From: CAYPTB01 sp964413535
GTDB taxonomy: Bacteria; Planctomycetota; UBA1135; GCA-002686595
Assembly: GCA_964413535.1 (NCBI GenBank)
Contig: CAYPTB010000055.1
Coordinates: forward strand, 186,001-250,000
Direction: 5' to 3'
Length of the DNA stretch: 64,000 nt
A program made the translations under genes and the position numbers. The stretch's first letter is position 1. Every line of letters begins with the position of its first letter. Below are positions 25,269 through 35,165 of this stretch, piece by piece. The notes beneath the pieces are model-generated. The model searched no databases and was not told the DNA's origin. It saw only the letters and a list, made by a program, of their open reading frames with translations.

Positions 25269-26558
25269 TCATGCATCGCGTGTGCGCGGCTCCAGGGCCA
25301 CGCCAACGTAGACCGCTCGGTCCGAACCTTTCACCACGCCGCCGGGCGAGAGCGTGGCTCGAGATCGCGAAGGTAGGAATCGATCGCGGATCCGGAGCAC
25401 CGGAAGCTCGACCAGGCGGCTCATGACGACTCCCACGACCAGGCTGCCGAGGATGTAGATCAGGAGCGACTGGGTCGGCCCCGGTTCGAATCCGAAGAGG
25501 AACAGGGATGCGTCCTTCTGCCAGATGCGCACCGGCCAGTGCCAGAGATAGATCGAGTACGAGTGGGTACCGATCCACGCGATCGGCCGGGTCCAACGAT
25601 TGCTCGGCACGCCCACGGCGACGACGACGGCGACCACCAGCCCGAAGCCGACGTAGATCTGCGTCAGCCCGATCGCCATGAGATCCGTCTTGTCGAGGCG
25701 GATCAGGAAGGCCGGTAGGACGAGCCAGATGCCCGCCCCGATCAACCAGGGAGCGAAGCGCCGGCTGAGCTCCACGAACCTCCGGACCCGGTAGTGATAG
25801 GCCCACGAGAGCAGCACACCGAACATCAACGCATCCATCCGCAAGTGGGTCGCGACCAAGAAACCCTGCGGCTCTCTCCAGCGCAGAACGAGCCCGATCG
25901 CGGACATGACGAGGCAGATCCGCGGGATGGCGGCGAAGGGGTCGTTCGCTCTCGCGCCGCGGATCCTGGGCAGCAAGAGCAAGAGGAGGGGGAGGAACAG
26001 ATAGAAATGCTCTTCGATGGCAAGGGTCCATGTGTGCCCCCAGAGCCCACCGAAGTAGTTCTGGACGAAGAAGACCGCCGCCAGGATCCGCCGCCACAGA
26101 TCCCCGGGGAGGTTCCCCAGTCGGTCGTCGGGATAGAGCAAGGTGACCGCAACGAGGACCCAGAAGGCCGGGTAGATCTTCAGGCCCCGTCGCAGGAAGA
26201 AGCGACCGACATGGATGCTCCCGTACCTCTTGTGCTCGCGGAACAAGAGCCCTGCGATCAGGAATCCGCTCAACACGAAGAACAGGTCGACGCCCACCCA
26301 GCCTCCACGTTGGAGCCCCTGCCAAAAGCCCGTGGGTCCGGGGAGAGGTCGCAGCCACCGAAACGGCGCGTGGTGCACCAGCACGAGCAGCACCGCGAGG
26401 GCGCGCAAAACGTCCAGGGCTAGCAGACGGTGCTCAGGGGTCGCAGGACTCCCCTGAACCGCCTCGGCTCCGCGCTCGCGCACCGCGAACTCCGCTTCGG
26501 TCGAGAGAGGGCCGGATCGCGACAACCCTTGGAGTCTAGCCAGGCGAGCCACACCCAT
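25269..26558 (-). CDS. Acyltransferase-3 family membrane O-acyltransferase
   Basis: A 429-residue polytopic protein. Family features: LALDVLRALAVLLVLVHHAPF at the first helix, GVDLFFVLSGFLI, FFLRRGLKIYPAFW, WTLAIEEHFYLFLPLLL and SYSIYLWHWPV. Acyl_transf_3 proteins O-acetylate or O-acylate lipids and surface sugars (OafA, NolL, OatA types); this one lacks an attached SGNH domain. The ATG at 26558 is chosen because coding similarity starts after it. An AT-rich patch at 26590-26612 upstream may hold its promoter. It is a second, carrier-independent acylation route near the MBOAT systems. Confidence 0.88.
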   Translation of the reverse strand: MGVARLARLQGLSRSGPLSTEAEFAVRERGAEAVQGSPATPEHRLLALDVLRALAVLLVLVHHAPFRWLRPLPGPTGFWQGLQRGGWVGVDLFFVLSGFLIAGLLFREHKRYGSIHVGRFFLRRGLKIYPAFWVLVAVTLLYPDDRLGNLPGDLWRRILAAVFFVQNYFGGLWGHTWTLAIEEHFYLFLPLLLLLLPRIRGARANDPFAAIPRICLVMSAIGLVLRWREPQGFLVATHLRMDALMFGVLLSWAYHYRVRRFVELSRRFAPWLIGAGIWLVLPAFLIRLDKTDLMAIGLTQIYVGFGLVVAVVVAVGVPSNRWTRPIAWIGTHSYSIYLWHWPVRIWQKDASLFLFGFEPGPTQSLLIYILGSLVVGVVMSRLVELPVLRIRDRFLPSRSRATLSPGGVVKGSDRAVYVGVALEPRTRDA

Positions 26559-26604
26559 AGGCGGCCACGGATGGGAAATTGCTCCAGCGTTAGTGAGAGG
26601 ATAA

Positions 26605-27993
26605 TTACAACATGGAGCTCGCAACTCCGGCCAAGCGGCGCGGCAGGAAGACCCTGAAGCGGGATCCCCGACCGACACGGCTATCCACTTCGATCCTGCC
26701 CCCGTGTGCCTCGGCGACCCACTTCGCGATCGAGAGGCCCAGCCCCGCTCCGGGCCGCTTCGGCAGGCCCGGAGCCTCCGCACGCCGGTAGCGCTCGAAG
26801 ACGTGCGGGAGATCCTCGGAAGGGATGCCAACGCCCGTGTCGGCGACGACGACCTCGGCCTCGTCGGGACGCATGGACACACGGATCGTCACGTTGCCGC
26901 CGGCCGGCGTGTATTTGACGGCGTTGTCCACCAGGTTGTCGAAGAGCAGGCGCAACCAGTGCGGGTCGCCTTCGATCGTGTCCCGTTCGCTGTCGACCAG
27001 GTCGATCGTGACGCCGTCGTCGAGCCCGCGGAGCCGGACCGCCTGCACGCTCGCGTCCAGGAGTTCCAGCAGGTCGACCGGCTCGGCCTGCGGCACGACG
27101 TCGCCCGTGTCCGCCTGCGCCATGACGAGGAGGTTCTCCACGATGCGACTGAGGTGAGTCACCTCCACCAGGGCGTGTTCCATCACCTGGCGGTACTCCT
27201 CCACCGGGCGCGCCCGGCTCAGCGTGACCTCGAGGCTGCTCGTCAGCGAGGTGAGCGGAGTCCGGAGCTCGTGGGAAGCGTTGGCCGCGAACTCGCGAAT
27301 GCGGTCGAAAGAGAGGGCAAGCCGCCCGACCATCCGGTTGAAGGCCTCGATGAGCACGGCGATCTCGCGCGGAGCTTGGGCAATCTCGATGTGCTCGTCG
27401 AGGTGACGAGGGTCCATGGACTCGGCCCACAGCACGACACTGCGCAGCGGGCGCAGCGCGCGCGCGAGGATCGCGGCGCCGACGCCGATACCGAGCAGGA
27501 GCATGAGCGGCCCCACGACCAGGAAGACGGTCTGCAGGCTGCGGCGGATCGTCGTGGTGTCGCCCAGGTTGTCGCTCGCCTCGACCAGCCACAGCGAGCC
27601 GTTCCGGGCCCGGTACGCACAGCTCGCGACGCGCACGTTCGATCCGTGCGAATGGCCGTGGCCGTCGACTTCTCCGGGCTGGGCGCGGAGGAAGAGCTCG
27701 ATCCGCTCCTCCTCCACCTCTGCGTCCGGAGCGAGCGCGACGATCGACACCTCGGGACCGCCGCGCGAGAGTCGCTCCGAGAGTGCCGAGGCCTCGACGT
27801 CCCGCATCGTGGGAGCTTCCGATAGGCTCCGGCCCGCTTCCCGACAGGCGTGCACGAGTTCTTCGTCGTGGTGGTGCCGGAGCCGGTAGGAGACGGCGAT
27901 CAGGAGGGCGACGCTCAGGGCGGTGAGCGCGATAGCGATGGCGCCCGCCTGCCACAGGATGAGCCGGCGGAGCAGGGAGTGACTCGCGTTCAA
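26605..27993 (-). CDS. Sensor histidine kinase with His-rich periplasmic loop
   Basis: A 462-residue EnvZ/CusS-type kinase: helix 1 at about 10-35, periplasmic domain 36-152, helix 2 at 153-177, HAMP, then the dimerisation/phosphorylation helix ANASHELRTPL with H241, the N box DNLVDNAVKYTP, G1 DTGVGIPSEDLPHVFERY and G2 GAGLGLSIA. The periplasmic part has GHGHSHG (residues 111-117), a likely metal-binding patch as in heavy-metal sensors. Its ATG overlaps the stop of the response regulator in an ATGA. Targets are unknown; the acyltransferase just downstream is co-directional. Confidence 0.93.
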   Translation of the reverse strand: MNASHSLLRRLILWQAGAIAIALTALSVALLIAVSYRLRHHHDEELVHACREAGRSLSEAPTMRDVEASALSERLSRGGPEVSIVALAPDAEVEEERIELFLRAQPGEVDGHGHSHGSNVRVASCAYRARNGSLWLVEASDNLGDTTTIRRSLQTVFLVVGPLMLLLGIGVGAAILARALRPLRSVVLWAESMDPRHLDEHIEIAQAPREIAVLIEAFNRMVGRLALSFDRIREFAANASHELRTPLTSLTSSLEVTLSRARPVEEYRQVMEHALVEVTHLSRIVENLLVMAQADTGDVVPQAEPVDLLELLDASVQAVRLRGLDDGVTIDLVDSERDTIEGDPHWLRLLFDNLVDNAVKYTPAGGNVTIRVSMRPDEAEVVVADTGVGIPSEDLPHVFERYRRAEAPGLPKRPGAGLGLSIAKWVAEAHGGRIEVDSRVGRGSRFRVFLPRRLAGVASSML

Positions 27994-28658
27994 GGCTCCT
28001 TGCGGATCACGTAGCCCACGCCGCGGACGTTGTGGATCAACTTCGTCTCACGGCCCTTGTCGATCTTGCGGCGCAGGTAGGTGATGTACACCTCGAGCGC
28101 GTTGGAGGCTAGGTCGCCCCCCCACACGTGGGTGATGATCGACTGTCGCGTGACCACGCGGCCTGGGTTGCGCACGAGGTACTCGAGCAGGGAGAACTCA
28201 CGCGCGCTGACGGAGATGCGCTCTCCCGCTCGCGTGACCGTGCGCGTGGAGGGGTCGAGCTCGAGGTCCTCGACGCGCAGGATCGGCTGGGTCGGGATCT
28301 CACCCCTGCGGAGCAGGGCCCGCACCCGTGCCAAGAGTTCGGCAAGCGCGAAGGGCTTCGTCAGGTAGTCATCCGCTCCCAGGTCGAGACCGCTCACGCG
28401 GTCCCTCACGCCGGCTCGGGCGGTGAGCATGAGGATGGGGATCCTGGACTCCCTCTGAGACATCCTGCGGCAGATCTCGTCGCCCGAGAGGCCGGGGAGC
28501 ATGCGGTCGAGGAGCAACAGGTCGAACTCCTCGGTCAGCGCGCGCTCGAGCCCCGCAGGACCGTTCCCCACCACGTCCACCGCGTACCCCTGCTCGACCA
28601 GCCCCTTGCGGAGGCTGCTTGCAACGACTTCGTTGTCCTCTACGACCAGGATTCTCAT
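27990..28658 (-). CDS. OmpR/PhoB-family response regulator
   Basis: A 222-residue regulator: receiver domain with acidic pair E7/D8, phospho-acceptor D51 in LLLLDRMLPGLSG and K101 in YLTKPF, then a winged-helix DNA-binding domain (VSAREFSLLEYLVRNPGRVVTR and VYITYLRRKID). It is the partner of the kinase it overlaps by 4 nt; the pair is transcribed regulator first. Bases 28659-28801 upstream carry no gene and presumably its promoter. The regulon cannot be read from the sequence. Confidence 0.95.
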   Translation of the reverse strand: MRILVVEDNEVVASSLRKGLVEQGYAVDVVGNGPAGLERALTEEFDLLLLDRMLPGLSGDEICRRMSQRESRIPILMLTARAGVRDRVSGLDLGADDYLTKPFALAELLARVRALLRRGEIPTQPILRVEDLELDPSTRTVTRAGERISVSAREFSLLEYLVRNPGRVVTRQSIITHVWGGDLASNALEVYITYLRRKIDKGRETKLIHNVRGVGYVIRKEP

Positions 28659-28801
28659 GGCCCGTGCCCGGTCACCCTGATGGAGCGCCGAAAGGCGATT
28701 GTACCGGATCTGGGTTGCGTCCTTGGGACGAGCTCTCGGTCTCGAACGAGCGGTACGGAACGCTACCGAGGCCCGGAACCGAGATCAGCGGAGGTGCCCA
28801 C

Positions 28802-30013
28802 CTAGGGCCCTGCCAAGGGCGGCGGCCCGCTCGGCCCGAAGGTCGACGTGAGGAAGGCGTCGAGGGAACTCGCGTACAGGGCGAAGCCGGCGTCGGTCGG
28901 ATGGATTCCGTCCTCGAAGAACGCCAGCCCGGCCGGGACGAGGAGCGGTCCCTCGACCAGGTGCAGCGCGGGATCGGAGGGGGTGCGTTGCGCAACCACG
29001 TCGCGAATGAAATGGCGGTAGTCCTCGAGCTTCAGCCCGAGCGAGTTGGGCACTTCCTCGATGTTCAGGAGAGTGGGTGTGATGACCACGACCGGCACGG
29101 AAGGTTGTAGCGCGCGAAGCTGGTCGAGGAAGTTGTTGTACCTCCCCACGAAAGCGTGGTGCGAGGTCGGGCCACTTCCCGCCCCGAGAAAGTCGTTCAC
29201 GCCGATCGCGACCGTCACGAGGTCGCCGTTCAAGGCGCCCACGGCATTCCCGTCCGCGCTGGCGACCTTGCGTCCGAAGAAGCCCATGTTGACGACGCTC
29301 CAACCGCGCAGGTCGGCGACGCGGGTGGGGTAGCCATGCGACGTCGAGGAGGCGCGGAAGCCGTGCGTGATGGAGTCGCCGTAGGCCACGTACCGGAAGG
29401 AAGGGCGCGGGGGGGGCGGATCGAGCAGGAAGGGCTGCCCACCCGTGAGTTCGAGACCCGCGAAGGCCACCCAGGACGCGTAGGGGAAGATCACGCTGTA
29501 GCTGCGCGGAGTGGTGGCTGGGGGGAGGCGGCGGTCCAGCGTGAACCAACGCGGGCCCAGTCCGGTGTACTCGCCCACGCTCGCCTCGCGCAGCACGCCG
29601 TCCACCTCGATGCGGAAGCTTCCAGCCTCGGGAAACGCGAACGAGCCGAAGTAGACCACTGCCATCCGCACCACGCGCGCGTCGCTCGAGAAGTTGATGC
29701 GCGTTCCGGGGCTGTGCAAGCTCCCCGTGGCGGGGATGACGCTCCGGTCGAACATCGCCGCGCCCGCCGAGATGTCCGCGTTCACGTACTCCGTGTAGGT
29801 GATCCGGGCGTCGTTCGGCGAGATGAAGGTCGGCGCCGAGAGGCGTGGATTCGGGCTCCACTGATACGAGGTGGCCACGCCCGCGGGAGCGTCGAGCTGC
29901 GACCCGTTCACGAGGCCGGCCTGAGCGCCCGAGGCGCTGGGCGAGATCGCAGCCAAGGGCAGGAAGACCGCCGCACACCTCACCGCGCACCAGACGCCGG
30001 AAGCCGCACCCAC
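28802..30013 (-). CDS. Secreted two-domain SGNH hydrolase
   Basis: A 403-residue exported protein: a signal peptide ending near SPSASGAQA, an N-terminal beta-sandwich domain (about residues 40-190), then an SGNH domain with RYVAYGDSITHGF, NMGFFGRKV, VAIGVNDFLGAG and FEDGIHPTDAGFALYA. The jelly-roll plus SGNH layout resembles carbohydrate esterase families 2 and 3, which deacetylate glycans. It is monocistronic and diverges from the first NRPS gene, sharing the 184-bp region 30014-30197. I do not count it as part of the NRPS cluster. Confidence 0.85.
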   Translation of the reverse strand: MGAASGVWCAVRCAAVFLPLAAISPSASGAQAGLVNGSQLDAPAGVATSYQWSPNPRLSAPTFISPNDARITYTEYVNADISAGAAMFDRSVIPATGSLHSPGTRINFSSDARVVRMAVVYFGSFAFPEAGSFRIEVDGVLREASVGEYTGLGPRWFTLDRRLPPATTPRSYSVIFPYASWVAFAGLELTGGQPFLLDPPPPRPSFRYVAYGDSITHGFRASSTSHGYPTRVADLRGWSVVNMGFFGRKVASADGNAVGALNGDLVTVAIGVNDFLGAGSGPTSHHAFVGRYNNFLDQLRALQPSVPVVVITPTLLNIEEVPNSLGLKLEDYRHFIRDVVAQRTPSDPALHLVEGPLLVPAGLAFFEDGIHPTDAGFALYASSLDAFLTSTFGPSGPPPLAGP

Positions 30014-30197
30014 GGGCGTAGTCTAGCCTGCCACTGCCCCACCCGGATTCAGCGAATTCGGCAATCGCACGAGGGCCGTGGGACCTGGATCCTCTGCTCC
30101 GGCAGGCGTCGTCCGCGAGTCCGATTGCGCAGCTCTCACTCCCGACATAGAACCTCGTCCTCGAACCGTCCCCGCACCCCCGGAATCGGCCGCCTGC

Positions 30198-33100
30198 ATG
30201 CAGCTCAAGGACGTCGAGGACTTCTACCCGCTCTCGCCGCTCCAGCAGGGCCTCTTGTTCCACAGCGTGGCGGAGCCGTCCTCGCGGCTGTACTGCAACC
30301 AGTCGTTCCTCACCCTGCGCGGAGAACTCGACGCCGAGGCCTTCCGGCGGGCCTGGCAGCGAGCCGTCGATCGGCACCCGGTCCTGCGCACGTTCTTCGT
30401 CTGGGAGGGCGTTGCGAAGCCCGCTCAGGTCGTGCGGCCCCGCGTCGTCGTGCCGTTCGAAGTGCTCGACTGGCGCGGGCTGGCGCCGAGCGAGCGCGAA
30501 GTGCGTTTCGACGTGCTGCGGCGCACGGATCTCGAGCGCGGGTTCCGGCTCTCTACGGCGCCGCTCCTGCGGCTCGTCTTGATCCGGACCGAGCACGCGA
30601 GCCACGAGCTCCTGTTCACGTTCCATCACATCCTCATGGACGGCTGGAGCTTGTTCCGCGTGCTCCGAGAGGTGTTCGAGGATTACGACGCGGCCGTGGC
30701 GGGAAGGGACGTGTCCCACGCAGTCGCGCGACCCTATCGCGACTACATCGCCTGGCTCCACCATCAGAGCCTCGAGCGGGCAGAGACTTTTTGGCGCCGC
30801 GCGCTGGCGGGCTTCACGGCTCCGACGGAGCTCCCCTCCGATCTCCCCGGTCTCCCGGGAACGGACGGCGCTCAGCACTTCGACGTCCGCGTCGGCTTCG
30901 TCTCGGAGGAGACGACGGCCGCGCTGCAGGCGCTTGCGGGAGCTCAGCGCCTGACGCTCAACACCATCCTGCAGGGCGCCTGGGCGCTCTTGCTCGCCCG
31001 CACCTCTGGCGAGGACGACGTGCTCTTCGGGACGGTGGTCGCGGGGCGCCCGGCCGGTCTCGAGGGCGTGGAGGACATGGTGGGGCTCTTCATCAACACG
31101 CTCCCGGTGCGCGCGCGCATCGACCCGCGCGCGCCGCTCTCCGGGTGGCTCCAAAGACTTCAGGCCGAGCAAGCCGAGATGCGCGAGTACGAGTACAGCC
31201 CGCTGACAGAAGTCCAGGGCTGGAGCGACGTGCCGGGCGGCGTTCGGCTGTTCGAGAGCATCTTCTTGTTCGAGAACTACCGCAAGGACGCCTCGCTGGA
31301 GGAGGTGTGCCGGACGCTCGAGGTGTCCGACGTCCGTTGGTTCGAGCGCCACAGCTACTCGTTGGCAGCCGTCGCGATTCCGGGTCCGCGGCTCTCCCTG
31401 CGCCTCATCTACGCGACGGAGCACTTCTCGGCGACGGCGGTCGAACGCGTTCTCGGCCACTGGCGCGTCTTGTTGGAGGGGATCGTCGGCGATCCGGGCG
31501 CGCGCCTCGCGGACCTCTCGATCCTCGCTCCGGAAGAACGGCGCGTGCTGGTCGAGGAGTGGAGCGGCACGCGCACGGACTATCCCCGCGACCGGTGCAT
31601 CCACGAGCTCTTCGAGGAACAAGTGCGCCGAAGTCCGGATGCGATCGCGGTCACCTTCGGGAGCGGGGGCCTCTCCTTCGGAGAGTTGAACCGCCGCGCG
31701 AACCGGCTCGGGCACCACCTCCGCCGACTGGGTGTCGGGCCGGACGTCGGGGTCGGCTTGTGCGCCGAGCGCTCGCTCGAGATGGTCGTCGCTCTCCTCG
31801 CGATCCTCAAGGCCGGCGGGGCCTACGTGTTCATCGATCCGGACTATCCGCCGGAGCGCGTGGCGTTCATGCTCGCGGAGTCGCAGGCGCACGTGCTCCT
31901 GACCGAGGAGCGGCTCGCAGCTTCGCTTCCAAAGGTCGGCGCGCGCGTGATCCGTCTCGACGCGGACCGCGACGCCTGCGCCGCTGAGAGCGACCTGGAT
32001 CCAGAGAACCTGACCGTCCCCGAGAATCTCGCCTACGTGGTCTTCACGTCGGGCTCGACCGGGCGGCCGAAGGGCACGTGCATTCCCCACCGCGCCGTGG
32101 TGCGGCTGGTGCGGGACACGGACTTCGCCGTGATGACGGGCGAAGACGTCTTTCTCCAGTTCGCGCCGATCTCATTCGACGCCTCGACGCTCGAGTTGTG
32201 GGGCAGCCTGCTCAACGGCGCGCGCCTGGCGCTGTTCCCGGCGGGGAAGGCCTCCCTCGAAGACCTGGGGCGCGTGGTACGCGAGGAGGGGGTGACGATC
32301 CTGTGGCTCACCGCCGGACTCTTCCACCAGATGATCGAGCGGCACGCCGAGGGTCTCGTCGGAGTGCGGCAGCTCCTGGCGGGAGGCGACGTGCTCTCGG
32401 CCGCGCACGTGAAGCGGGCGCTCGACGAACTCCCGGGTTGCACCGTGATCAACGGCTACGGGCCTACGGAGAACACGACGTTCACCTGTTGCCACCGGAT
32501 GACGGAGAGCGCCGGACTGGCGCAGACGGTGCCGATCGGCTCGCCGATCGCGAACACCACCGTGTACCTGCTCGACCGACGGATGGAGCCGGTCCCGATC
32601 GGCGTCCCGGGCGAGCTGTACACCGGCGGAGACGGCCTGGCGCGCGGCTACCTCGGGCACCCCGAGCTCACGGCCGAGCGCTTCGTCCCCGATCCGTTCG
32701 GCCCGCCCGGATCCCGGCTGTACCGCACGGGAGATCGGGCCCGGCGCCTCGCGGACGGGACGATCGAGTTCCTGGGCCGCGATGACTTCCAGGTGAAGAT
32801 CCGCGGCTTCCGCGTCGAGCCCGGCGAGATCGAGGTCGCGCTCGCCGACCATCCTGCCGTGCGGAACGCGGTGGTCGTGGCGCGCGAGGACGCGGGCGCC
32901 GAGAAGCGGCTGGTCGCCTACCTGCTCTGCACCGACGGTTCAGGGCCCAGGACGGAGGATCTGCGCGCGTTCTTGGAGGAGCGGCTCCCGACCCACATGG
33001 TGCCGTCGGCCTTCGTCGTGCTCGATGCGTTCCCGCTCACGCCGAATGGCAAGGTGGACCGCCGCGCGCTCCCCGAACCCGCCGTGCATCGGTCGGGGCT

Positions 33101-33437
33101 CGCAACGACCTTTGCTGCGCCCGAGGCCGACACCGAGCTCCGGATCGCCGCCGTCTGGCGGGAGGTCCTCGGGCTGCCCGAGGTCGGCGTGCACGACAAC
33201 TTCTTCGATCTCGGAGGGCACTCCCTCCACTTGATCCGCGTGCACGAGAAGCTCGCGCAGGAGGTCGGCCGCGCGGTGTCCATGGTCGACCTCTTCAAGT
33301 ACCCGACCATCCGTGCGCTCGCGGCGCATCTCGAGGACGGTCTCGGCGAGGCGCAGACGCCCGAGGGCGCGCACGAGCGAGTGCAAGCCGGCAAGGAGCG
33401 GTTGCGCGAGTTGCGTCAGCGCCGACGCCGGTCCTGA
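30198..33437 (+). CDS. NRPS module C-A-T (DCL-type condensation domain)
   Basis: 1079 residues from the ATG at 30198. C domain (about 5-440): YPLSPLQQGLLF, the pattern of DCL or dual-type C domains, and catalytic HHILMDGW (H143, H144, D148). A domain (about 465-955): FTSGSTGRPKGT, NGYGPTENTTF, YRTGDRARR, NGKVDR. My reading of the ten specificity residues is D-A-L-W-L-G-G-T-F-K, close to the valine-type code DAFWIGGTFK, so a branched aliphatic or other hydrophobic residue is likely. T domain: DLGGHSL with S1009. A basic tail (RQRRRRS) may be a docking element. There is no TE. It stands alone on the plus strand beside the minus-strand operon. Confidence 0.93.
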   Translation: MQLKDVEDFYPLSPLQQGLLFHSVAEPSSRLYCNQSFLTLRGELDAEAFRRAWQRAVDRHPVLRTFFVWEGVAKPAQVVRPRVVVPFEVLDWRGLAPSEREVRFDVLRRTDLERGFRLSTAPLLRLVLIRTEHASHELLFTFHHILMDGWSLFRVLREVFEDYDAAVAGRDVSHAVARPYRDYIAWLHHQSLERAETFWRRALAGFTAPTELPSDLPGLPGTDGAQHFDVRVGFVSEETTAALQALAGAQRLTLNTILQGAWALLLARTSGEDDVLFGTVVAGRPAGLEGVEDMVGLFINTLPVRARIDPRAPLSGWLQRLQAEQAEMREYEYSPLTEVQGWSDVPGGVRLFESIFLFENYRKDASLEEVCRTLEVSDVRWFERHSYSLAAVAIPGPRLSLRLIYATEHFSATAVERVLGHWRVLLEGIVGDPGARLADLSILAPEERRVLVEEWSGTRTDYPRDRCIHELFEEQVRRSPDAIAVTFGSGGLSFGELNRRANRLGHHLRRLGVGPDVGVGLCAERSLEMVVALLAILKAGGAYVFIDPDYPPERVAFMLAESQAHVLLTEERLAASLPKVGARVIRLDADRDACAAESDLDPENLTVPENLAYVVFTSGSTGRPKGTCIPHRAVVRLVRDTDFAVMTGEDVFLQFAPISFDASTLELWGSLLNGARLALFPAGKASLEDLGRVVREEGVTILWLTAGLFHQMIERHAEGLVGVRQLLAGGDVLSAAHVKRALDELPGCTVINGYGPTENTTFTCCHRMTESAGLAQTVPIGSPIANTTVYLLDRRMEPVPIGVPGELYTGGDGLARGYLGHPELTAERFVPDPFGPPGSRLYRTGDRARRLADGTIEFLGRDDFQVKIRGFRVEPGEIEVALADHPAVRNAVVVAREDAGAEKRLVAYLLCTDGSGPRTEDLRAFLEERLPTHMVPSAFVVLDAFPLTPNGKVDRRALPEPAVHRSGLATTFAAPEADTELRIAAVWREVLGLPEVGVHDNFFDLGGHSLHLIRVHEKLAQEVGRAVSMVDLFKYPTIRALAAHLEDGLGEAQTPEGAHERVQAGKERLRELRQRRRRS

Positions 33438-33465
33438 ACGGGCCTCCCGCGCAAACGGCGACCGA

Positions 33466-34428
33466 TCACGGGTCGGGCCAGTCGAGCTTGCGGCCGACCC
33501 AGCGCCAATGCGCGAGCTGCGTGATGCGGTGTAGCTTCGCTTCGAGGAACGCGAGGACCGGTTCCGTGGTATCGCGCAACCACACGCGAAGCGGTGTGCG
33601 GCGGTAAGGTTCCTGGGAGCGCTCGTAACCGAGCTCGTCCATCAGATCGCCGGCCAGGTGCTCGATGATCCGCGCGTCACGCGGCGAGAGCTCGTCGCGC
33701 CATCCCGCAGCGGGCGCCTTCCGAACGAATCCGTCGGGCATCTGCAGAGTGTCGCGCACTTTGTCCTTCGTGCTCGCCCCCAGGGCTTGCTCGGGGAAGT
33801 CGGGCGCGACGTCGAGCTCGAGCCACTCGAGGATCCGGCAGAGCTCGCGCGCTCCGTGCGCCTTCAGGTCCTCGTAGCGCACTTCGAGAAAGCGCTCCGT
33901 CTTCGCCGCGATCGCGCGCGAGGCGAGGACGTCCTTCTTCCAGAAGCGGGCGCCGTCGATCGGCTGCGTCGGGAACTCCCAGCGGGCCCAGGAGGAGGAG
34001 GCGCTGCGGTGCGAGCAATAGACGCTGCGCGGATCGCGCACGATGTGGAGGAACCAGGCCTCGGGGAGCACCTTCAGGATGAAGTCCGCGAGGTGACCGT
34101 TCTCCGGCGTCTTGTCGATCACGACCGAGGCGCCAGGCCGCGCGGTCGCAACACTCCGGAGGATCCCCTCCGCCGCCGGTCGCAGGAGCGGATAGAGGTC
34201 TTCTCGCGGCAGGACCTCGGCCAGGCGGAGCTTGTCCTCGCGGTTGGTTGCGTCCGGCTTCACGATGAAGCTGAAGCCCGCCTTCAGGCGATGCCATTGC
34301 TCCATCCGGATCAGGTAGTCGAACACCTTGGCGTGCTGGAACGTCGCGACGGAGGGGTGCTGCGCCAGGAGGAACGTCGTCCACGTCGATCCGCTGCGCG
34401 GGCAGCCGACGATGAAGACGTACTTCAC
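33466..34428 (-). CDS. Sulfotransferase (PAPS-dependent), last gene of NRPS operon
   Basis: A 320-residue cytoplasmic sulfotransferase. The PAPS 5'-phosphosulfate loop is FIVGCPRSGSTWTTF at the N-terminus, the 3'-phosphate motif is IVRDPRSVYCSHRSAS, and a second conserved block is RYEDLKAHGARELCRILEWL. The start is a GTG at 34428 overlapping the thioesterase stop (GTGA). It is one of two sulfotransferases in the operon and so probably sulfates a hydroxyl of the peptide or a precursor. The similarity is to the general sulfotransferase-3 group; the substrate is inferred from context only. Confidence 0.88.
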   Translation of the reverse strand: MKYVFIVGCPRSGSTWTTFLLAQHPSVATFQHAKVFDYLIRMEQWHRLKAGFSFIVKPDATNREDKLRLAEVLPREDLYPLLRPAAEGILRSVATARPGASVVIDKTPENGHLADFILKVLPEAWFLHIVRDPRSVYCSHRSASSSWARWEFPTQPIDGARFWKKDVLASRAIAAKTERFLEVRYEDLKAHGARELCRILEWLELDVAPDFPEQALGASTKDKVRDTLQMPDGFVRKAPAAGWRDELSPRDARIIEHLAGDLMDELGYERSQEPYRRTPLRVWLRDTTEPVLAFLEAKLHRITQLAHWRWVGRKLDWPDP

Positions 34429-35165
34429 GCGAGCTTCCTCGCGAGGGCGTTCAGGAGATCCCGGCGCGCGGACTCGACGAAGAAGTGGCCCCCCGGGAGC
34501 AGCGTCAGCTCGAAGGAAGTGGTGGTTTGTTCCCGCCAGGCTTCGAGGTCGGCGACGGTGACGTGGTGGTCGCCGTCGCCTCCGAAGGCGTGGATCGGGA
34601 GGTCGAGCGGCGCGTCCTCCGCGTAGGAATAGGTGTCGCACACGGCGACGTCGGCGCGCAGGCCCGGCAGGAAGAGCTCGAGCAACTCGGCGTTGGCGCG
34701 GGCCTCCGCGGGCACCGCTTCGTACCGCAGATTCACCTCGGCGACGAACGCATCGTCGGTAAGCGTGTGGATCGGTGGGTGACGGCCGGGCACCTGCGGC
34801 GCACGGAAGCCCGAGGCGAAGAGGTGTTCGGGCGGCCGACTCCCGCGGCGCCGCAGCTCGCGCACGAGCTCGAAGGCGACGAGCGCTCCCATGCTGTGAC
34901 CGAAGACGGCCCAGCGCGCTCCGAGCTCGGGCTCGACGATCTCCGCCAGACGGTCGACGATCGAGCGAACGTCGGAGAGCGGCTCCTCCATGATCCGGTT
35001 CTCGCGTCCGGGGAGCTGCACGGCGTTGACCTCGACCGATGGCGGCAGGTAATCCGGCCAGGCACGGAAGGCCGACGCGCCGCGCCCCGCGGGCGGGATG
35101 CAGAAGAGCCGCGAGTGCGCCCCCGGCCGCTGCCGGGGGATCTTGATCCAGGGCCCGGGGCTCAT
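34425..35165 (-). CDS. Type II thioesterase (GrsT-like)
   Basis: A 246-residue alpha/beta hydrolase of the NRPS-associated external thioesterase type. Seen: RLFCIPPAGRGASAFRAW, LPGRENR, nucleophile S91 in WAVFGHSMGAL, FASGFRAPQ and a C-terminal LPGGHFFVE with the catalytic His. These enzymes clear misprimed carrier domains. Since no synthetase here ends in a fused TE, it might also take part in release. Its ATG overlaps the upstream hydrolase (ATGA) and its stop overlaps the sulfotransferase start. Confidence 0.93.
   Translation of the reverse strand: MSPGPWIKIPRQRPGAHSRLFCIPPAGRGASAFRAWPDYLPPSVEVNAVQLPGRENRIMEEPLSDVRSIVDRLAEIVEPELGARWAVFGHSMGALVAFELVRELRRRGSRPPEHLFASGFRAPQVPGRHPPIHTLTDDAFVAEVNLRYEAVPAEARANAELLELFLPGLRADVAVCDTYSYAEDAPLDLPIHAFGGDGDHHVTVADLEAWREQTTTSFELTLLPGGHFFVESARRDLLNALARKLA

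Noticed and set aside
28802..30013. The secreted SGNH hydrolase as part of the NRPS cluster
   Set aside because: It is divergent from the first NRPS, has a signal peptide and glycan-esterase layout, and resembles the envelope genes to its left.
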